A stretch of DNA of 64,000 bases, taken from Bacteroidota bacterium (GTDB lineage: Bacteria > Bacteroidota > Bacteroidia > Chitinophagales > Saprospiraceae). How positions within the stretch are numbered: the stretch's first letter is position 1; each line of letters opens with the position of its first letter. The notes under the pieces are model-generated. The model worked only from the letters and a program-made list of their open reading frames with translations, made no database searches and had not been told where the DNA came from. The position numbers were made by a program, and so were the translations under genes. This document shows, piece after piece, positions 35,472 to 44,026 of the stretch. Location of the stretch: assembly GCA_017858735.1 (NCBI GenBank), contig JAFMBH010000001.1:1-64000 (forward strand), written 5' to 3'.

Positions 35472-37046
35472 TCCAAGGGCCGTTCCACTCCAATCTGGAT
35501 CTGCTGCAGCATACCATTTTCCTAAAGCAGCGTCATAAAATAGCGCATGAACTCTACCCATTTGACCTGGAAGTTTAACCTCCTCTAAAGGCAGATTCAA
35601 ATTTTTTAAATTAGGTATAGTTTGAGGCTGTTGCCATAGATTTCCCTCATGATTTTCCACCAATAACTTTTCAGGTAATTGATAAATTCTTGCCGCTTCA
35701 ACAGCTTTTTCCAGTGTTAAATTTTGGTCAATAAATCGGCTAATTACCTGGACTACGGCGGGAACAATTCTGGCTCCACCAGCAGCTCCCAATGCTAAAA
35801 CAGGCTTTCCATCTTTAAAAACAAGCACGGGAGAAATATGGGAAGAAGCTCTTTCCAATGGTTCCATGTTTCCCAGATAAGGCCCCATCGTCGTTGCAAA
35901 AAGAAAACCGTGTTTTTCTGAGGCTACTTTTGACCCAAGAAGAGGTCCTAAAGATTGAGTAACAGAGACCACATTTCCTTTTTGATCAGAAACAACAAAG
36001 TGAGTCGTGTGCCCATTTGAATGTAAATTAGTATCATATTGCATGGCAGGGGGTAATGGTGCCATCCATCTTTCATTGGCAAAAGGGAGACTTGCTACTT
36101 TATCTTCCTCTTTTTTTAATAAGGGTCTGTCTTCATAAGCTTTGTGATGTGCTGCAGCATGAGCAAGCACCCATTTTGTTTCATCAGCCTTAGCCAGATC
36201 AGTCTTTTCTAATAAATTAAGCATTTCAATGACAATAGCGCCATAACAAGGTAAACCCATAGCTACAATGTCATACCCTCTATAACTGCCTTTTATAATT
36301 TTTGCATCTAAAGCGTTATATTGTTGTAAATCGGATGCTTGTAAAAAACCTCCACCAGAAGTAATTTCATTTGAAATGTCTTTAGCTATTTTACCATTAT
36401 AAAAGCTTTTTCCGTCGTCTTTCGATATCTTTTTAATAGTTTTGGCTAGTTGAGGCTGTCTGAAAAGTGTATTAGCTTTTCGCGTTGAATCATTGATTAA
36501 AAAATATTTTATGGACCCTGGAAATGTGGATAAGGAACGCTTGACCATAGATTGTCTTAATGCCTCGTCTGGTAGCAGGACAAATCCGTATTTTGCTAAG
36601 TTAATGGCAGGAGCCAATACTTTATTGAGTGGCAATATGCCATTTTCTTTATGCATTTTAATAATACCTTGTACCATACCTGGTATGCCAATGGTCTTAA
36701 AACCGTCTTCTGCCCTCGAAACATCAGCGATATATTTCATAGGAACCTGGGTGGTGGCGTCAATGCCCTTTGGACCTGTATTATAATTGTAATACAACGC
36801 TTGCAGTCTTCCCCCCAATCCACTCATGCTTGGTTCGGTGACAGAAAGAACAAAAGAAGCTGCCACTGCAGCATCAAAAGCATTTCCGCCCTCTTCCAAA
36901 ATTTTAAGGCCAGCCTGGGTCGCTAATGGATGCGCCGTCGCTATAACTCCTTTAGAGGAAGACGCTGACTTTTGAGCATGCAAATAGTTAAAGCTGCAAA
37001 GCAAAATAAAAAAGTAATAAAGAATGTGTTTCATTTTAATATTCAT
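35448..37046 (-). CDS. ggt: Gamma-glutamyltransferase
   Basis: 532 residues. A signal peptide ends at LHAQ (about residue 25), so the enzyme is periplasmic or secreted. Family marks are GVIATAHPLATQAGLKILEEGGNA-type opening (here split by AFDAAVAAS), SMSGLGG, and the autocleavage site in NGHTTHFVVSD, where the first Thr of TTH becomes the N-terminal nucleophile of the small subunit. GAAGGARI follows near residue 435. GGT transfers or hydrolyses the gamma-glutamyl group of glutathione or related thiols. Met5 is an alternative start. Confidence 0.94.
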   Translation of the reverse strand: MNIKMKHILYYFFILLCSFNYLHAQKSASSSKGVIATAHPLATQAGLKILEEGGNAFDAAVAASFVLSVTEPSMSGLGGRLQALYYNYNTGPKGIDATTQVPMKYIADVSRAEDGFKTIGIPGMVQGIIKMHKENGILPLNKVLAPAINLAKYGFVLLPDEALRQSMVKRSLSTFPGSIKYFLINDSTRKANTLFRQPQLAKTIKKISKDDGKSFYNGKIAKDISNEITSGGGFLQASDLQQYNALDAKIIKGSYRGYDIVAMGLPCYGAIVIEMLNLLEKTDLAKADETKWVLAHAAAHHKAYEDRPLLKKEEDKVASLPFANERWMAPLPPAMQYDTNLHSNGHTTHFVVSDQKGNVVSVTQSLGPLLGSKVASEKHGFLFATTMGPYLGNMEPLERASSHISPVLVFKDGKPVLALGAAGGARIVPAVVQVISRFIDQNLTLEKAVEAARIYQLPEKLLVENHEGNLWQQPQTIPNLKNLNLPLEEVKLPGQMGRVHALFYDAALGKWYAAADPDWSGTALGLKPDIKQ

Positions 37047-37082
37047 TTGTAAGGTGTTTGCCCGAAAATAAAGGATAAACCT

Positions 37083-38183
37083 CTATTTCTTCCATTTTCC
37101 GTCAATAATTTCTTTGTGTAAATGAGAAACGCCCAAGTCTGTTAACATACCAGGTATTCTGTGATTGTGCGTGTCTGAAATGAAAATCTGCCCCTTGAAA
37201 TTAGTAATTAAATGATTAATTAGGGATTGGACTCTAAACGGATCGAGTTTATCAAATATATCATCCAATAATAAAATAGGATTAATACCTAAACAATTTT
37301 TCAAATAGGTAAACTGGGCTAATTTAATGGCTAACAGGAAAGATTTCCTTTGCCCTTGTGAGGCATATTTTTTCAATGGATTTTCTTCCAGAGTAAATAA
37401 AAGGTCATCTTTGTGAATCCCAACAGAAGTTCGTTGCAAAAATACATCCCTCTTTTTGTTTAATGAAAGTAAGTTTAGCAGGGAATCACCGTCTAATTTA
37501 GATTGGTATTCCACCCCAACCGTTTCTTTTTCATTAGAAATCTTTTGATAAATTTCATTAAAAACGGGGTTAAATAGTTTAAGAAATTCAGTTCTGGCAT
37601 GATATATATAAGTGGCTGGTTTTTCTAACTGTTCATCATAAATATCCAGTAAAATAGCGTCAGTGTTTTTTTCATTGGCTATTTGTTTTAAATAGGCATT
37701 TCTTTGGTGAAGCACTCTATTATAATGCAATAAATGCGACAGATAAGTGGTGTTGGTTTGAGCCAGCGTATTATCTAAGAATTTTCTCCTTAACTCACTT
37801 CCTTCCATAATGATTGAAATATCATCAGGAGCGATAAAAACAACAGGTAAAAATCCGATATGCTCGGATAGTTTATTTAAAGGGTTCAGATTTACCTCAA
37901 ATACTTTAGCTTTATTTGGCTGAACTTTTGCGACAATTTTTTCATGTTGTTCTAATCTGGAGTAATGGCCCTCTAATCTAAAATAATCTGTATTAAACCT
38001 TGATACCAAAGAATCATTAGTACTTATATAACTCTTAGTCATACTTAAATAGTAGATAGCATCCAATAAATTAGTTTTACCCATGCCATTAAGTCCTGTA
38101 AAACAATTTATTACGGGATCAAAGTTAAACTCCTCCCATTTGTAGTTTTTATAATTTGTTAGAATGAGTTGATTTAACCACAT
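37083..38183 (-). CDS. recF: DNA replication and repair protein RecF
   Basis: 366 residues from ATG 38183; seven extra residues from an upstream ATG are unlike RecF. It begins MWLNQLILTNYKNY, then the Walker A segment GLNGMGKTNLLDAIYYLS, FIAPDDISIIMEGSELRRKFLD, a signature GQRKSFLLAIKLAQ and Walker B PILLLDDIFDKLD with the D loop. RecF is an SMC-like ATPase that loads RecA at gaps via RecOR. It is divergent from pdhA. Confidence 0.95.
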   Translation of the reverse strand: MWLNQLILTNYKNYKWEEFNFDPVINCFTGLNGMGKTNLLDAIYYLSMTKSYISTNDSLVSRFNTDYFRLEGHYSRLEQHEKIVAKVQPNKAKVFEVNLNPLNKLSEHIGFLPVVFIAPDDISIIMEGSELRRKFLDNTLAQTNTTYLSHLLHYNRVLHQRNAYLKQIANEKNTDAILLDIYDEQLEKPATYIYHARTEFLKLFNPVFNEIYQKISNEKETVGVEYQSKLDGDSLLNLLSLNKKRDVFLQRTSVGIHKDDLLFTLEENPLKKYASQGQRKSFLLAIKLAQFTYLKNCLGINPILLLDDIFDKLDPFRVQSLINHLITNFKGQIFISDTHNHRIPGMLTDLGVSHLHKEIIDGKWKK

Positions 38184-38327
38184 GCTTAAACAGGCATTTT
38201 CCACTTTCTTAAAAACAAATAAACAAGGATTTAATAAAATTGGTGGCTTTCAATTTATATCTTCTACAATAATAGTTTATATTTGTCAGGATTTAAAAAA
38301 ATCAGGATTTTAAAAAAAATAGAGGGT

Positions 38328-39365
38328 ATGAACACCGTCGTAGACAAAAAAAAGACAGGCAAGGGAAATCCAACATCTGATGGGCATCCTAAAGAAAGGT
38401 ATCTTTTCTGGTTTGAACTGATGTTGAGAATTCGTAGATTCGAGGAAAAAGCCTTGATGATGTATGGTCAGCAGAAAATTCGTGGCTTTTGCCACGTATA
38501 TATTGGACAGGAAGCAGTAGCTGCTGGCATTGAATCGGTCATTCGCAGGGAAGATGGTATTGTTACCGCCTACCGTCAACATGGTATCGCTTTGGGCAGA
38601 GGCATTAGTGCTAAATCAGCTATGGCCGAACTTTATGGTAAAGCCACTGGGGTAGTTAAGGGAAAGGGTGGATCGATGCATTTTCTGAGTGCAGAACACA
38701 AGTATTTCGGTGGAAATGGTATCGTAGGTGCGCAAATTCCAATAGGAACAGGTATTGCTTTTGCTGAAAAATATAAAGGTACCGATAATTTATGCGTTAC
38801 TATGTTTGGTGATGGAGCCGCTCGTCAGGGTGCACTGCATGAATCCTTTAATATGGCTATGAGCTGGAAACTTCCCGTTCTATATATTGTTGAAAACAAT
38901 GGCTATGCGATGGGTACCTCGGTAAACAGGACAAGTAATGTGGTTGAGTTGTATAAAATGGGTCTTTCTTATGATATGCCCAGTGAAGCAGTAGATGGTA
39001 TGTCGCCTGAAGCTGTTCACGAAGCAATAACTCGTGCAGCTGCGCATATCAGAGCTGGTAACGGTCCTTATTTTTTAGAAATAAGAACTTATAGATATAA
39101 AGGTCACTCCGTTTCTGATCCCGCTAAATACAGAACTAAAGAAGAAGTTCAATCCTACCAGGATAGAGATCCTGTAAAAATGATTGAAGTGAAAATGTTG
39201 GATGAAAAAATTGCTACCGAAAAAGAGATTCAAGCAATTAAGGACAAAATTAAAATTGAAATGGAAGAGGCTATTGATTTTGCTGAAAATTCGCCTTTAC
39301 CACATCCTGATGAACTTTACACAGATAATTACATGCAAAAAGATTATCCCTTCATAATGGATTAA
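38328..39365 (+). CDS. pdhA: Pyruvate dehydrogenase E1 component, alpha subunit
   Basis: 345 residues from ATG 38328; an in-frame TTG at 38283 is not favoured. It has MLRIRRFEEKALMMYGQQKIRGFCHVYIGQEA near the start, AYRQHG, KGGSMHF, GIVGAQIPIGTGIAFAEKY, the thiamine-diphosphate motif GDGAARQGALHESFNMA...VENNGYAMGT, and the phosphorylation-loop-like RYKGHSVSDPAKYR. The E1 alpha subunit decarboxylates pyruvate with the E1 beta subunit. The beta, E2 and E3 genes are not adjacent. Confidence 0.94.
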   Translation: MNTVVDKKKTGKGNPTSDGHPKERYLFWFELMLRIRRFEEKALMMYGQQKIRGFCHVYIGQEAVAAGIESVIRREDGIVTAYRQHGIALGRGISAKSAMAELYGKATGVVKGKGGSMHFLSAEHKYFGGNGIVGAQIPIGTGIAFAEKYKGTDNLCVTMFGDGAARQGALHESFNMAMSWKLPVLYIVENNGYAMGTSVNRTSNVVELYKMGLSYDMPSEAVDGMSPEAVHEAITRAAAHIRAGNGPYFLEIRTYRYKGHSVSDPAKYRTKEEVQSYQDRDPVKMIEVKMLDEKIATEKEIQAIKDKIKIEMEEAIDFAENSPLPHPDELYTDNYMQKDYPFIMD

Positions 39366-39394
39366 TTTTTTTATAAAAATTCATAAAGAAATTT

Positions 39395-39402
39395 TACTTT
39401 TG
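39395..39402 (+). promoter_or_regulatory. Putative -7 promoter element for the TPR protein-ribH pair
   Basis: TACTTTTG matches TAnnTTTG, 49 bases upstream of the ATG at 39452. Confidence 0.5.
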
Positions 39403-39451
39403 CATCTCATTTGAAATTAGTTCATCTTATTATTAAGGCAGTTAAATTAAT

Positions 39452-40144
39452 ATGGCAAAAACGTCTCAAAATCCTAAACAAGACGAAGTTCTTGTAGATA
39501 TCGTTGAAGTTCGCAATAAAACGCAGGAATTTTATCTTAAATATCAAAACATTATTAACTATGGTGGTGCCGCATTGCTCATTATCATTGTCGGTTTAGT
39601 TGCTTATAATTTTTTGTATAAACAGCCAAGACAAATAGAAGCCATTGAGCAAATGGCTCAAGCTCAGCGACTTTTCGAAAGAGATTCTTTCGCTGTAGCT
39701 CTTGAAAATCCTGGAGGTGGATTTGCTGGTTTCCTTGGTATTATAGAAAATTATGGTGGAACACCAGCAGCTAATCTAGCTCACTACTATGCGGGTGTTT
39801 GTTATCTGAATCTAGGTCAGATTGAAGCGGCACTTTCTTACATGGAAGACTTTTCACCTAAAGGTACTGTTCTCGCTGTTATGAAAGAGGGTATCATTGG
39901 TGATTGTCATGCAGAACTCGGTGATCTCAAAAAAGCAATGAAGTATTATGTAAGTGCTACAGAAGTTATTGACACAGATGAACTTATGACCCCTCATTAT
40001 CTTAAAAAGGTGGGTATGTTACATCAACTTAATGGTGACAATGAAGAGGCTATTGAGGCTTTTCAGAAAATCTTATACGATTATCCTAACTCATTCGAAG
40101 CTACTGATATTGAAAAATATATAGGTAGATTAGAAGCAAATTAA
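39452..40144 (+). CDS. Membrane-anchored TPR protein
   Basis: 230 residues. A cytoplasmic N-terminus (about 35 residues) is followed by one membrane helix (INYGGAALLIIIVGLVAYNFLY) and an extracytoplasmic TPR region: NLAHYYAGVCYLNLGQIEAALSYMEDF, GDCHAELGDLKKAMKYYVSAT and LNGDNEEAIEAFQKILYDYPNS. The topology resembles YfgM, a periplasmic partner of the secretion machinery in proteobacteria, but that role is only suggested. ribH follows 6 bp later in the same frame; this TPR-ribH order is common in Bacteroidota. Confidence 0.85.
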   Translation: MAKTSQNPKQDEVLVDIVEVRNKTQEFYLKYQNIINYGGAALLIIIVGLVAYNFLYKQPRQIEAIEQMAQAQRLFERDSFAVALENPGGGFAGFLGIIENYGGTPAANLAHYYAGVCYLNLGQIEAALSYMEDFSPKGTVLAVMKEGIIGDCHAELGDLKKAMKYYVSATEVIDTDELMTPHYLKKVGMLHQLNGDNEEAIEAFQKILYDYPNSFEATDIEKYIGRLEAN

Positions 40145-40150
40145 AATATT

Positions 40151-40639
40151 TTGTCCTCATCATCAAATGGTCTTTCTCTTTATGATGAAACGACAATGCC
40201 GAATATCCTTGGTTGGAAGTTCGGCATCGTCGTTTCTGAATGGAACAGTGGTATCATGGAGAATCTTCTCGTTGGATGTAAAGATACCCTTATTCGTCAT
40301 GGAGCTAATGTTAACGATATTATTACCTATCAGGTTCCTGGCTCCTTTGAATTGCCCGTCGGCGCAAAAATACTTGCGAATAAAAATCAAGTGGATGTTA
40401 TTATTTGTCTGGGTTGTCTCATTAAAGGAGATACCGCACATGATGAATATATCGCAAGTGCTGTGGCTAATGGTCTAACTCAAATAGGGGTTATGTTTGA
40501 TATCCCTTGTATATTTGGTGTTCTAACCGTTCTTAATGAACAACAGGCCATAGATCGGTCAGGTGGAAAGTATGGAAATAAAGGCGTAGAAGCGGCAGTT
40601 ACTGCCATAAGAATGGCGGTATTGAAAAGATTGCTTTAA
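40151..40639 (+). CDS. ribH: 6,7-dimethyl-8-ribityllumazine synthase
   Basis: 162 residues if started at TTG 40151. The N-terminal part (LSLYDETTMPN...FGIVVSEWN) matches the usual start region of Bacteroidota RibH, so TTG is preferred over the ATG at 40196, which would remove conserved residues. Core motifs are VPGSFELPVGAK, CLIKGDTAHDEYIAS and IFGVLT, with GNKGVEAA at the end. The enzyme forms the lumazine precursor of riboflavin and assembles as a large shell or pentamer. It lies 6 bp after the TPR gene and 1 bp before the MBL hydrolase, so it is within an operon. Confidence 0.94.
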   Translation: MSSSSNGLSLYDETTMPNILGWKFGIVVSEWNSGIMENLLVGCKDTLIRHGANVNDIITYQVPGSFELPVGAKILANKNQVDVIICLGCLIKGDTAHDEYIASAVANGLTQIGVMFDIPCIFGVLTVLNEQQAIDRSGGKYGNKGVEAAVTAIRMAVLKRLL

Positions 40640-40640
40640 G

Positions 40641-41477
40641 ATGAAACTTCACCTGATTGATACGGGTACCTTTAAACTGGATGGTGGTGCCATGTTTGGT
40701 GTCGTTCCTAAAGTTTTGTGGCAAAAATTAATTCCTCCTGATGATGCTAACAGGATTGAGTTGGGAATGAGGTGTCTGCTTATTGAAACAGAAAACAGAT
40801 TGATTTTAGTCGATACGGGTATAGGTAATAAAAATCATGGTCAGTTCATTACATATTTTTCTCCAAAGGACACTCATCTTCTTGTTGCTAATTTAAAACA
40901 AAAGGGTTTTTCAGTATCTGATATTACTGATGTGATTTTAACCCATCTTCATTTTGATCACGCAGGAGGTGCCGTTAGTTTAAATGAGAATAATCTACTT
41001 TTTCCCACCTTTCCAAAAGCAACTTACTGGTCAAATGCAATCCAGTGGGAAAGTGCAGTACATCCCAATATAAAGGAAGCACCCTCTTTTATTAAGGATA
41101 ATTTTATTCCGCTACAAACATCCGGACAATTGAAATTTATTCCATGTACTGATTCTGATTACCCGTTTATCCACGGTTTGAATATTAGATTTGTTCATGG
41201 GCACACACTGGGTATGATGTTACCCATTATAAATATAGAAAATCAAACATTTGTTTATTGCGCTGATCTTATTCCTACCATTCATCATTTGTCGCTATCT
41301 TATATCATTGCTTATGATATTCAACCTCTTGATACTATAATAGAAAGAAGTACATTGATAGAGGAAGCATTAAAGAACGATTATGTTCTTATCCTTGAAC
41401 ATGATGTAGAGCATACCTGTATTAAATTAATGAGAAATGATAATGGAAAAATTCAAGCAATACCCTATCTTTTTTAA
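40641..41477 (+). CDS. MBL-fold metallo-hydrolase
   Basis: 278 residues. The metal-binding signature THLHFDHAGG is near residue 100; RFVHGHTLGMM, CADLIPTIHH and the C-terminal LEHDVEHT supply further ligands. GMRCLLIETENRLILVDTGIGNK is the typical first half of the fold. The family includes lactonases and various hydrolases; substrate unknown. No signal peptide, so cytoplasmic. It is the third gene after the TPR gene and ribH. Confidence 0.9.
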   Translation: MKLHLIDTGTFKLDGGAMFGVVPKVLWQKLIPPDDANRIELGMRCLLIETENRLILVDTGIGNKNHGQFITYFSPKDTHLLVANLKQKGFSVSDITDVILTHLHFDHAGGAVSLNENNLLFPTFPKATYWSNAIQWESAVHPNIKEAPSFIKDNFIPLQTSGQLKFIPCTDSDYPFIHGLNIRFVHGHTLGMMLPIINIENQTFVYCADLIPTIHHLSLSYIIAYDIQPLDTIIERSTLIEEALKNDYVLILEHDVEHTCIKLMRNDNGKIQAIPYLF

Positions 41478-41525
41478 TATATTGTAATAAGTTAATTAGT
41501 TCAGTCTATTTTATAATACTTTACC

Positions 41526-43367
41526 ATGAAAAAATACTTTTTTCTCTTTTTAATTTTTTTGGGAGTCCATTTGCAGACGAATGGTTCAAATCCTGCGCTT
41601 ACAATAGATCATATTGAACCTTCCTTTTGGTGGGCAGGTATGAAAAACAGGGACTTACAGATCATGGTTCATGCCAAAGATATTGCTTTTTTAAGACCAA
41701 AAATTAATACCCCAGGTATAAGATTGGTTAATGTGATTCAGACGTCCAATAGAAATTATCTTTTTTTGAATTTGGAAATTCAACCTACTGTAAAGCCTCA
41801 AACTTTTAGCATTGATTTTTTGAAGGATGAAAAAGTGGTCTTTTCTCACCCTTATACCCTTAAAGAAAGGAAAGAGAATTCCGCAGCGCGACAGGGCTTT
41901 TCAACGGCAGATGTCCTTTATTTAATTACGCCAGATCGCTTTGCCAATGGGGATCCGAGTAATGATAATCACCCGGATATGAGGGAAAAATCAAACAGAT
42001 CATTTAAAGGGGGACGCCATGGGGGCGATATCGAAGGTATTATTAAAAATTTGGATTATATTAAATCTACCGGGTTTTCAGCCATTTGGCTCAATCCTGT
42101 TCTGGAAAATAATCAGACTGAATATTCCTATCACGGATACTCCATTACTGATTTTTTTAAAGTAGATCCTCGCTTTGGTTCGAATGATTCTTACCTTGAT
42201 TTAGTAAAAAATTGTCATGAAAAAAGGTTGAAGGTCATTATGGATATGATCGTAAATCATTGTGGTTCTTTTCATTGGTGGATGAATGATTTACCCGATA
42301 CAGATTGGATTAATTTCGATAATAAGTTTGTTAATACCACTCATCAAAAACCTGTTATCCAAGATGTTCACGCAAGTGAATACGATAAAAAAATGTTTAC
42401 TGACGGTTGGTTTGTGGAAACCATGCCTGACTTAAATCAAAAAAATAAATTACTGGCAACATATTTAATACAAAATGCCATTTGGTGGATTGAATATGCT
42501 GATATTGATGGCATTAGAATGGATACATATCCTTATCCTGATAAAGATTTTATGAGCGATTGGACATGTGCTGTAATGGCTGAATATCCTGGTTTTAATA
42601 TAGTAGGGGAGGAATGGTCTGAAAATCCAGCCATTGTTGCTCATTGGTTGAAAGGAAAGGTGAATCCAAACGGTTATTCTTCCTGTTTGCCTGGTGCCAT
42701 GGATTTTCCTATTCAAGGTGCATTGAGGAAATCATTAACCAATAATAATTGGTATCCTCTTTATGAGACCTTATCCATGGATTTTTTGTACCCTGATGCA
42801 AATAGTTTAGTGGTTTTTCCGGATAATCATGATATGAGCAGGCTTTACTCCCAGGTGAGAGAAAATCTGGATCTGTTTAATCTTGGTCTCACTTATATTT
42901 TAACCACCCGAGGTACCCCCCAAATCTATTATGGAACGGAAATTTTGATGTCAAACCCTGGAACTGATGATCATGGAATCATTAGAAGTGATTTTCCAGG
43001 TGGTTGGCAGGGAGATCAAAAAAATGGAATTTCAAATGTGGGTCTTTCATCTAAACAGATTGAAACAAAAAGCCATATTCAAAAATTACTTAAATGGCGT
43101 GAAAAAAAGGGGGTGATTCACCATGGTAAAATGATGCATTTTGTCCCTGAAAATAATATTTATGTATATTTCAGATATGACAATGATGAAAAGGTTATGG
43201 TCGTCCTTAGTCTGAATAATAAGGATGTTTCTTTGGATTTAAAAAGATTTAAAGAGATGCTACCCAATTCATTTAGTGCGACCGAAATTATATCAGGTAC
43301 AAATATGGAGTTATCAGATTCCTTAAATGTACCTGCTTATAAATCTTTGATTTTATCCATGAAATAG
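41526..43367 (+). CDS. GH13 alpha-amylase/cyclomaltodextrinase (SusA-like)
   Basis: 613 residues. A signal peptide (about 1-20) is followed by the N-terminal beta domain of cyclomaltodextrinases (LTIDHIEPSFWWAGMKNRDL). The GH13 barrel has region I MDMIVNHCGS, region II GIRMDTYPY (nucleophile Asp), region III NIVGEEW (acid/base Glu) and region IV FPDNHDMSR. LYLITPDRFANGDPSND is typical of neopullulanase-type enzymes. It likely hydrolyses cyclodextrins, pullulan or maltodextrins in the periplasm. A sugar-type MFS transporter lies at 47539, separated by a metal-linked block. Confidence 0.92.
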   Translation: MKKYFFLFLIFLGVHLQTNGSNPALTIDHIEPSFWWAGMKNRDLQIMVHAKDIAFLRPKINTPGIRLVNVIQTSNRNYLFLNLEIQPTVKPQTFSIDFLKDEKVVFSHPYTLKERKENSAARQGFSTADVLYLITPDRFANGDPSNDNHPDMREKSNRSFKGGRHGGDIEGIIKNLDYIKSTGFSAIWLNPVLENNQTEYSYHGYSITDFFKVDPRFGSNDSYLDLVKNCHEKRLKVIMDMIVNHCGSFHWWMNDLPDTDWINFDNKFVNTTHQKPVIQDVHASEYDKKMFTDGWFVETMPDLNQKNKLLATYLIQNAIWWIEYADIDGIRMDTYPYPDKDFMSDWTCAVMAEYPGFNIVGEEWSENPAIVAHWLKGKVNPNGYSSCLPGAMDFPIQGALRKSLTNNNWYPLYETLSMDFLYPDANSLVVFPDNHDMSRLYSQVRENLDLFNLGLTYILTTRGTPQIYYGTEILMSNPGTDDHGIIRSDFPGGWQGDQKNGISNVGLSSKQIETKSHIQKLLKWREKKGVIHHGKMMHFVPENNIYVYFRYDNDEKVMVVLSLNNKDVSLDLKRFKEMLPNSFSATEIISGTNMELSDSLNVPAYKSLILSMK

Positions 43368-43374
43368 CGTTTAT

Positions 43375-43839
43375 TCAAGGGGTACTTACTTCTACCGCAT
43401 CTTTTAGGATGTATATGAAATGCATAACGTCTTTGGTGTTTAGTGTAAGCACTCCTTGAAATGTTTTTACGTCATCGGTGTTATATCTTTTTGAAAATCC
43501 TTTTTTCATTTCAAGTTCAACAATGGTTTCTGAACCGGATCCCCCGCAGAAAAAGCACATGGCCATAGGGACTTTAGAAATGACATATAAGTTTTTTGTC
43601 GCGTCAACAGGTATTACATAACCTTTAATTTTGACCTTTTTGTTTTTATAAGAATTTGGTATTTCTCCAAATCTTGGCACCATAAATTTAGATTGGTGTT
43701 CCTCAAACCACACTAAATCGAAGTTAACATCGGATAATTTTTCCCAGCTTAACAAAGGTTGCGCCTTTAGGTCAGGGAGCATAGCCGGAAATAACCCAAT
43801 GACTAAGTAAATCACAATAGTATTAATCCTCACTTTCAT
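43375..43839 (-). CDS. Secreted MCFFCGG-motif protein of unknown function
   Basis: 154 residues with a signal peptide ending near LKAQ. The body contains KVKIKGYVIPVDATKNLYVIS, then PMAMCFFCGGSGSETIVELEM and VKTFQGVLTLNT...MHFIYILKDA. The CFFCGG cluster in a beta-rich domain resembles DUF3299-like OB-fold proteins and could bind a metal or be redox active; this is inference. It is divergent from a TonB receptor, and a 15-bp inverted repeat lies between them at 43881-43895, so both may answer to one repressor. Confidence 0.65.
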   Translation of the reverse strand: MKVRINTIVIYLVIGLFPAMLPDLKAQPLLSWEKLSDVNFDLVWFEEHQSKFMVPRFGEIPNSYKNKKVKIKGYVIPVDATKNLYVISKVPMAMCFFCGGSGSETIVELEMKKGFSKRYNTDDVKTFQGVLTLNTKDVMHFIYILKDAVEVSTP

Positions 43840-43880
43840 TTCTTTTTGTCACAAATATAAGATAATAAAAAATTTATTTA

Positions 43881-43895
43881 TGAAACATTGTTGCA
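43881..43895. promoter_or_regulatory. 7-1-7 inverted repeat, candidate Fur/Zur-family operator
   Basis: TGAAACATTGTTGCA pairs with itself as TGnAACA-n-TGTTnCA: 12 of 14 arm bases are symmetric around one central base. The 7-1-7 geometry is typical of Fur-family boxes. It lies 42 bases before the MCFFCGG protein start (minus strand) and 131 bases before the TonB receptor start, in a shared promoter region. Confidence 0.5.
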
Positions 43896-44026
43896 TAAAA
43901 ATTATGATGTATCTTTAGTTCATAATTTGAATGATTAATTTTATAAAGTAAATACTGAACCTGAATTGTTAAGGTTTGTTGTTTACATCGTTAACTTTAG
44001 GTATCTTAAAATTTTAATCTTAGAGA

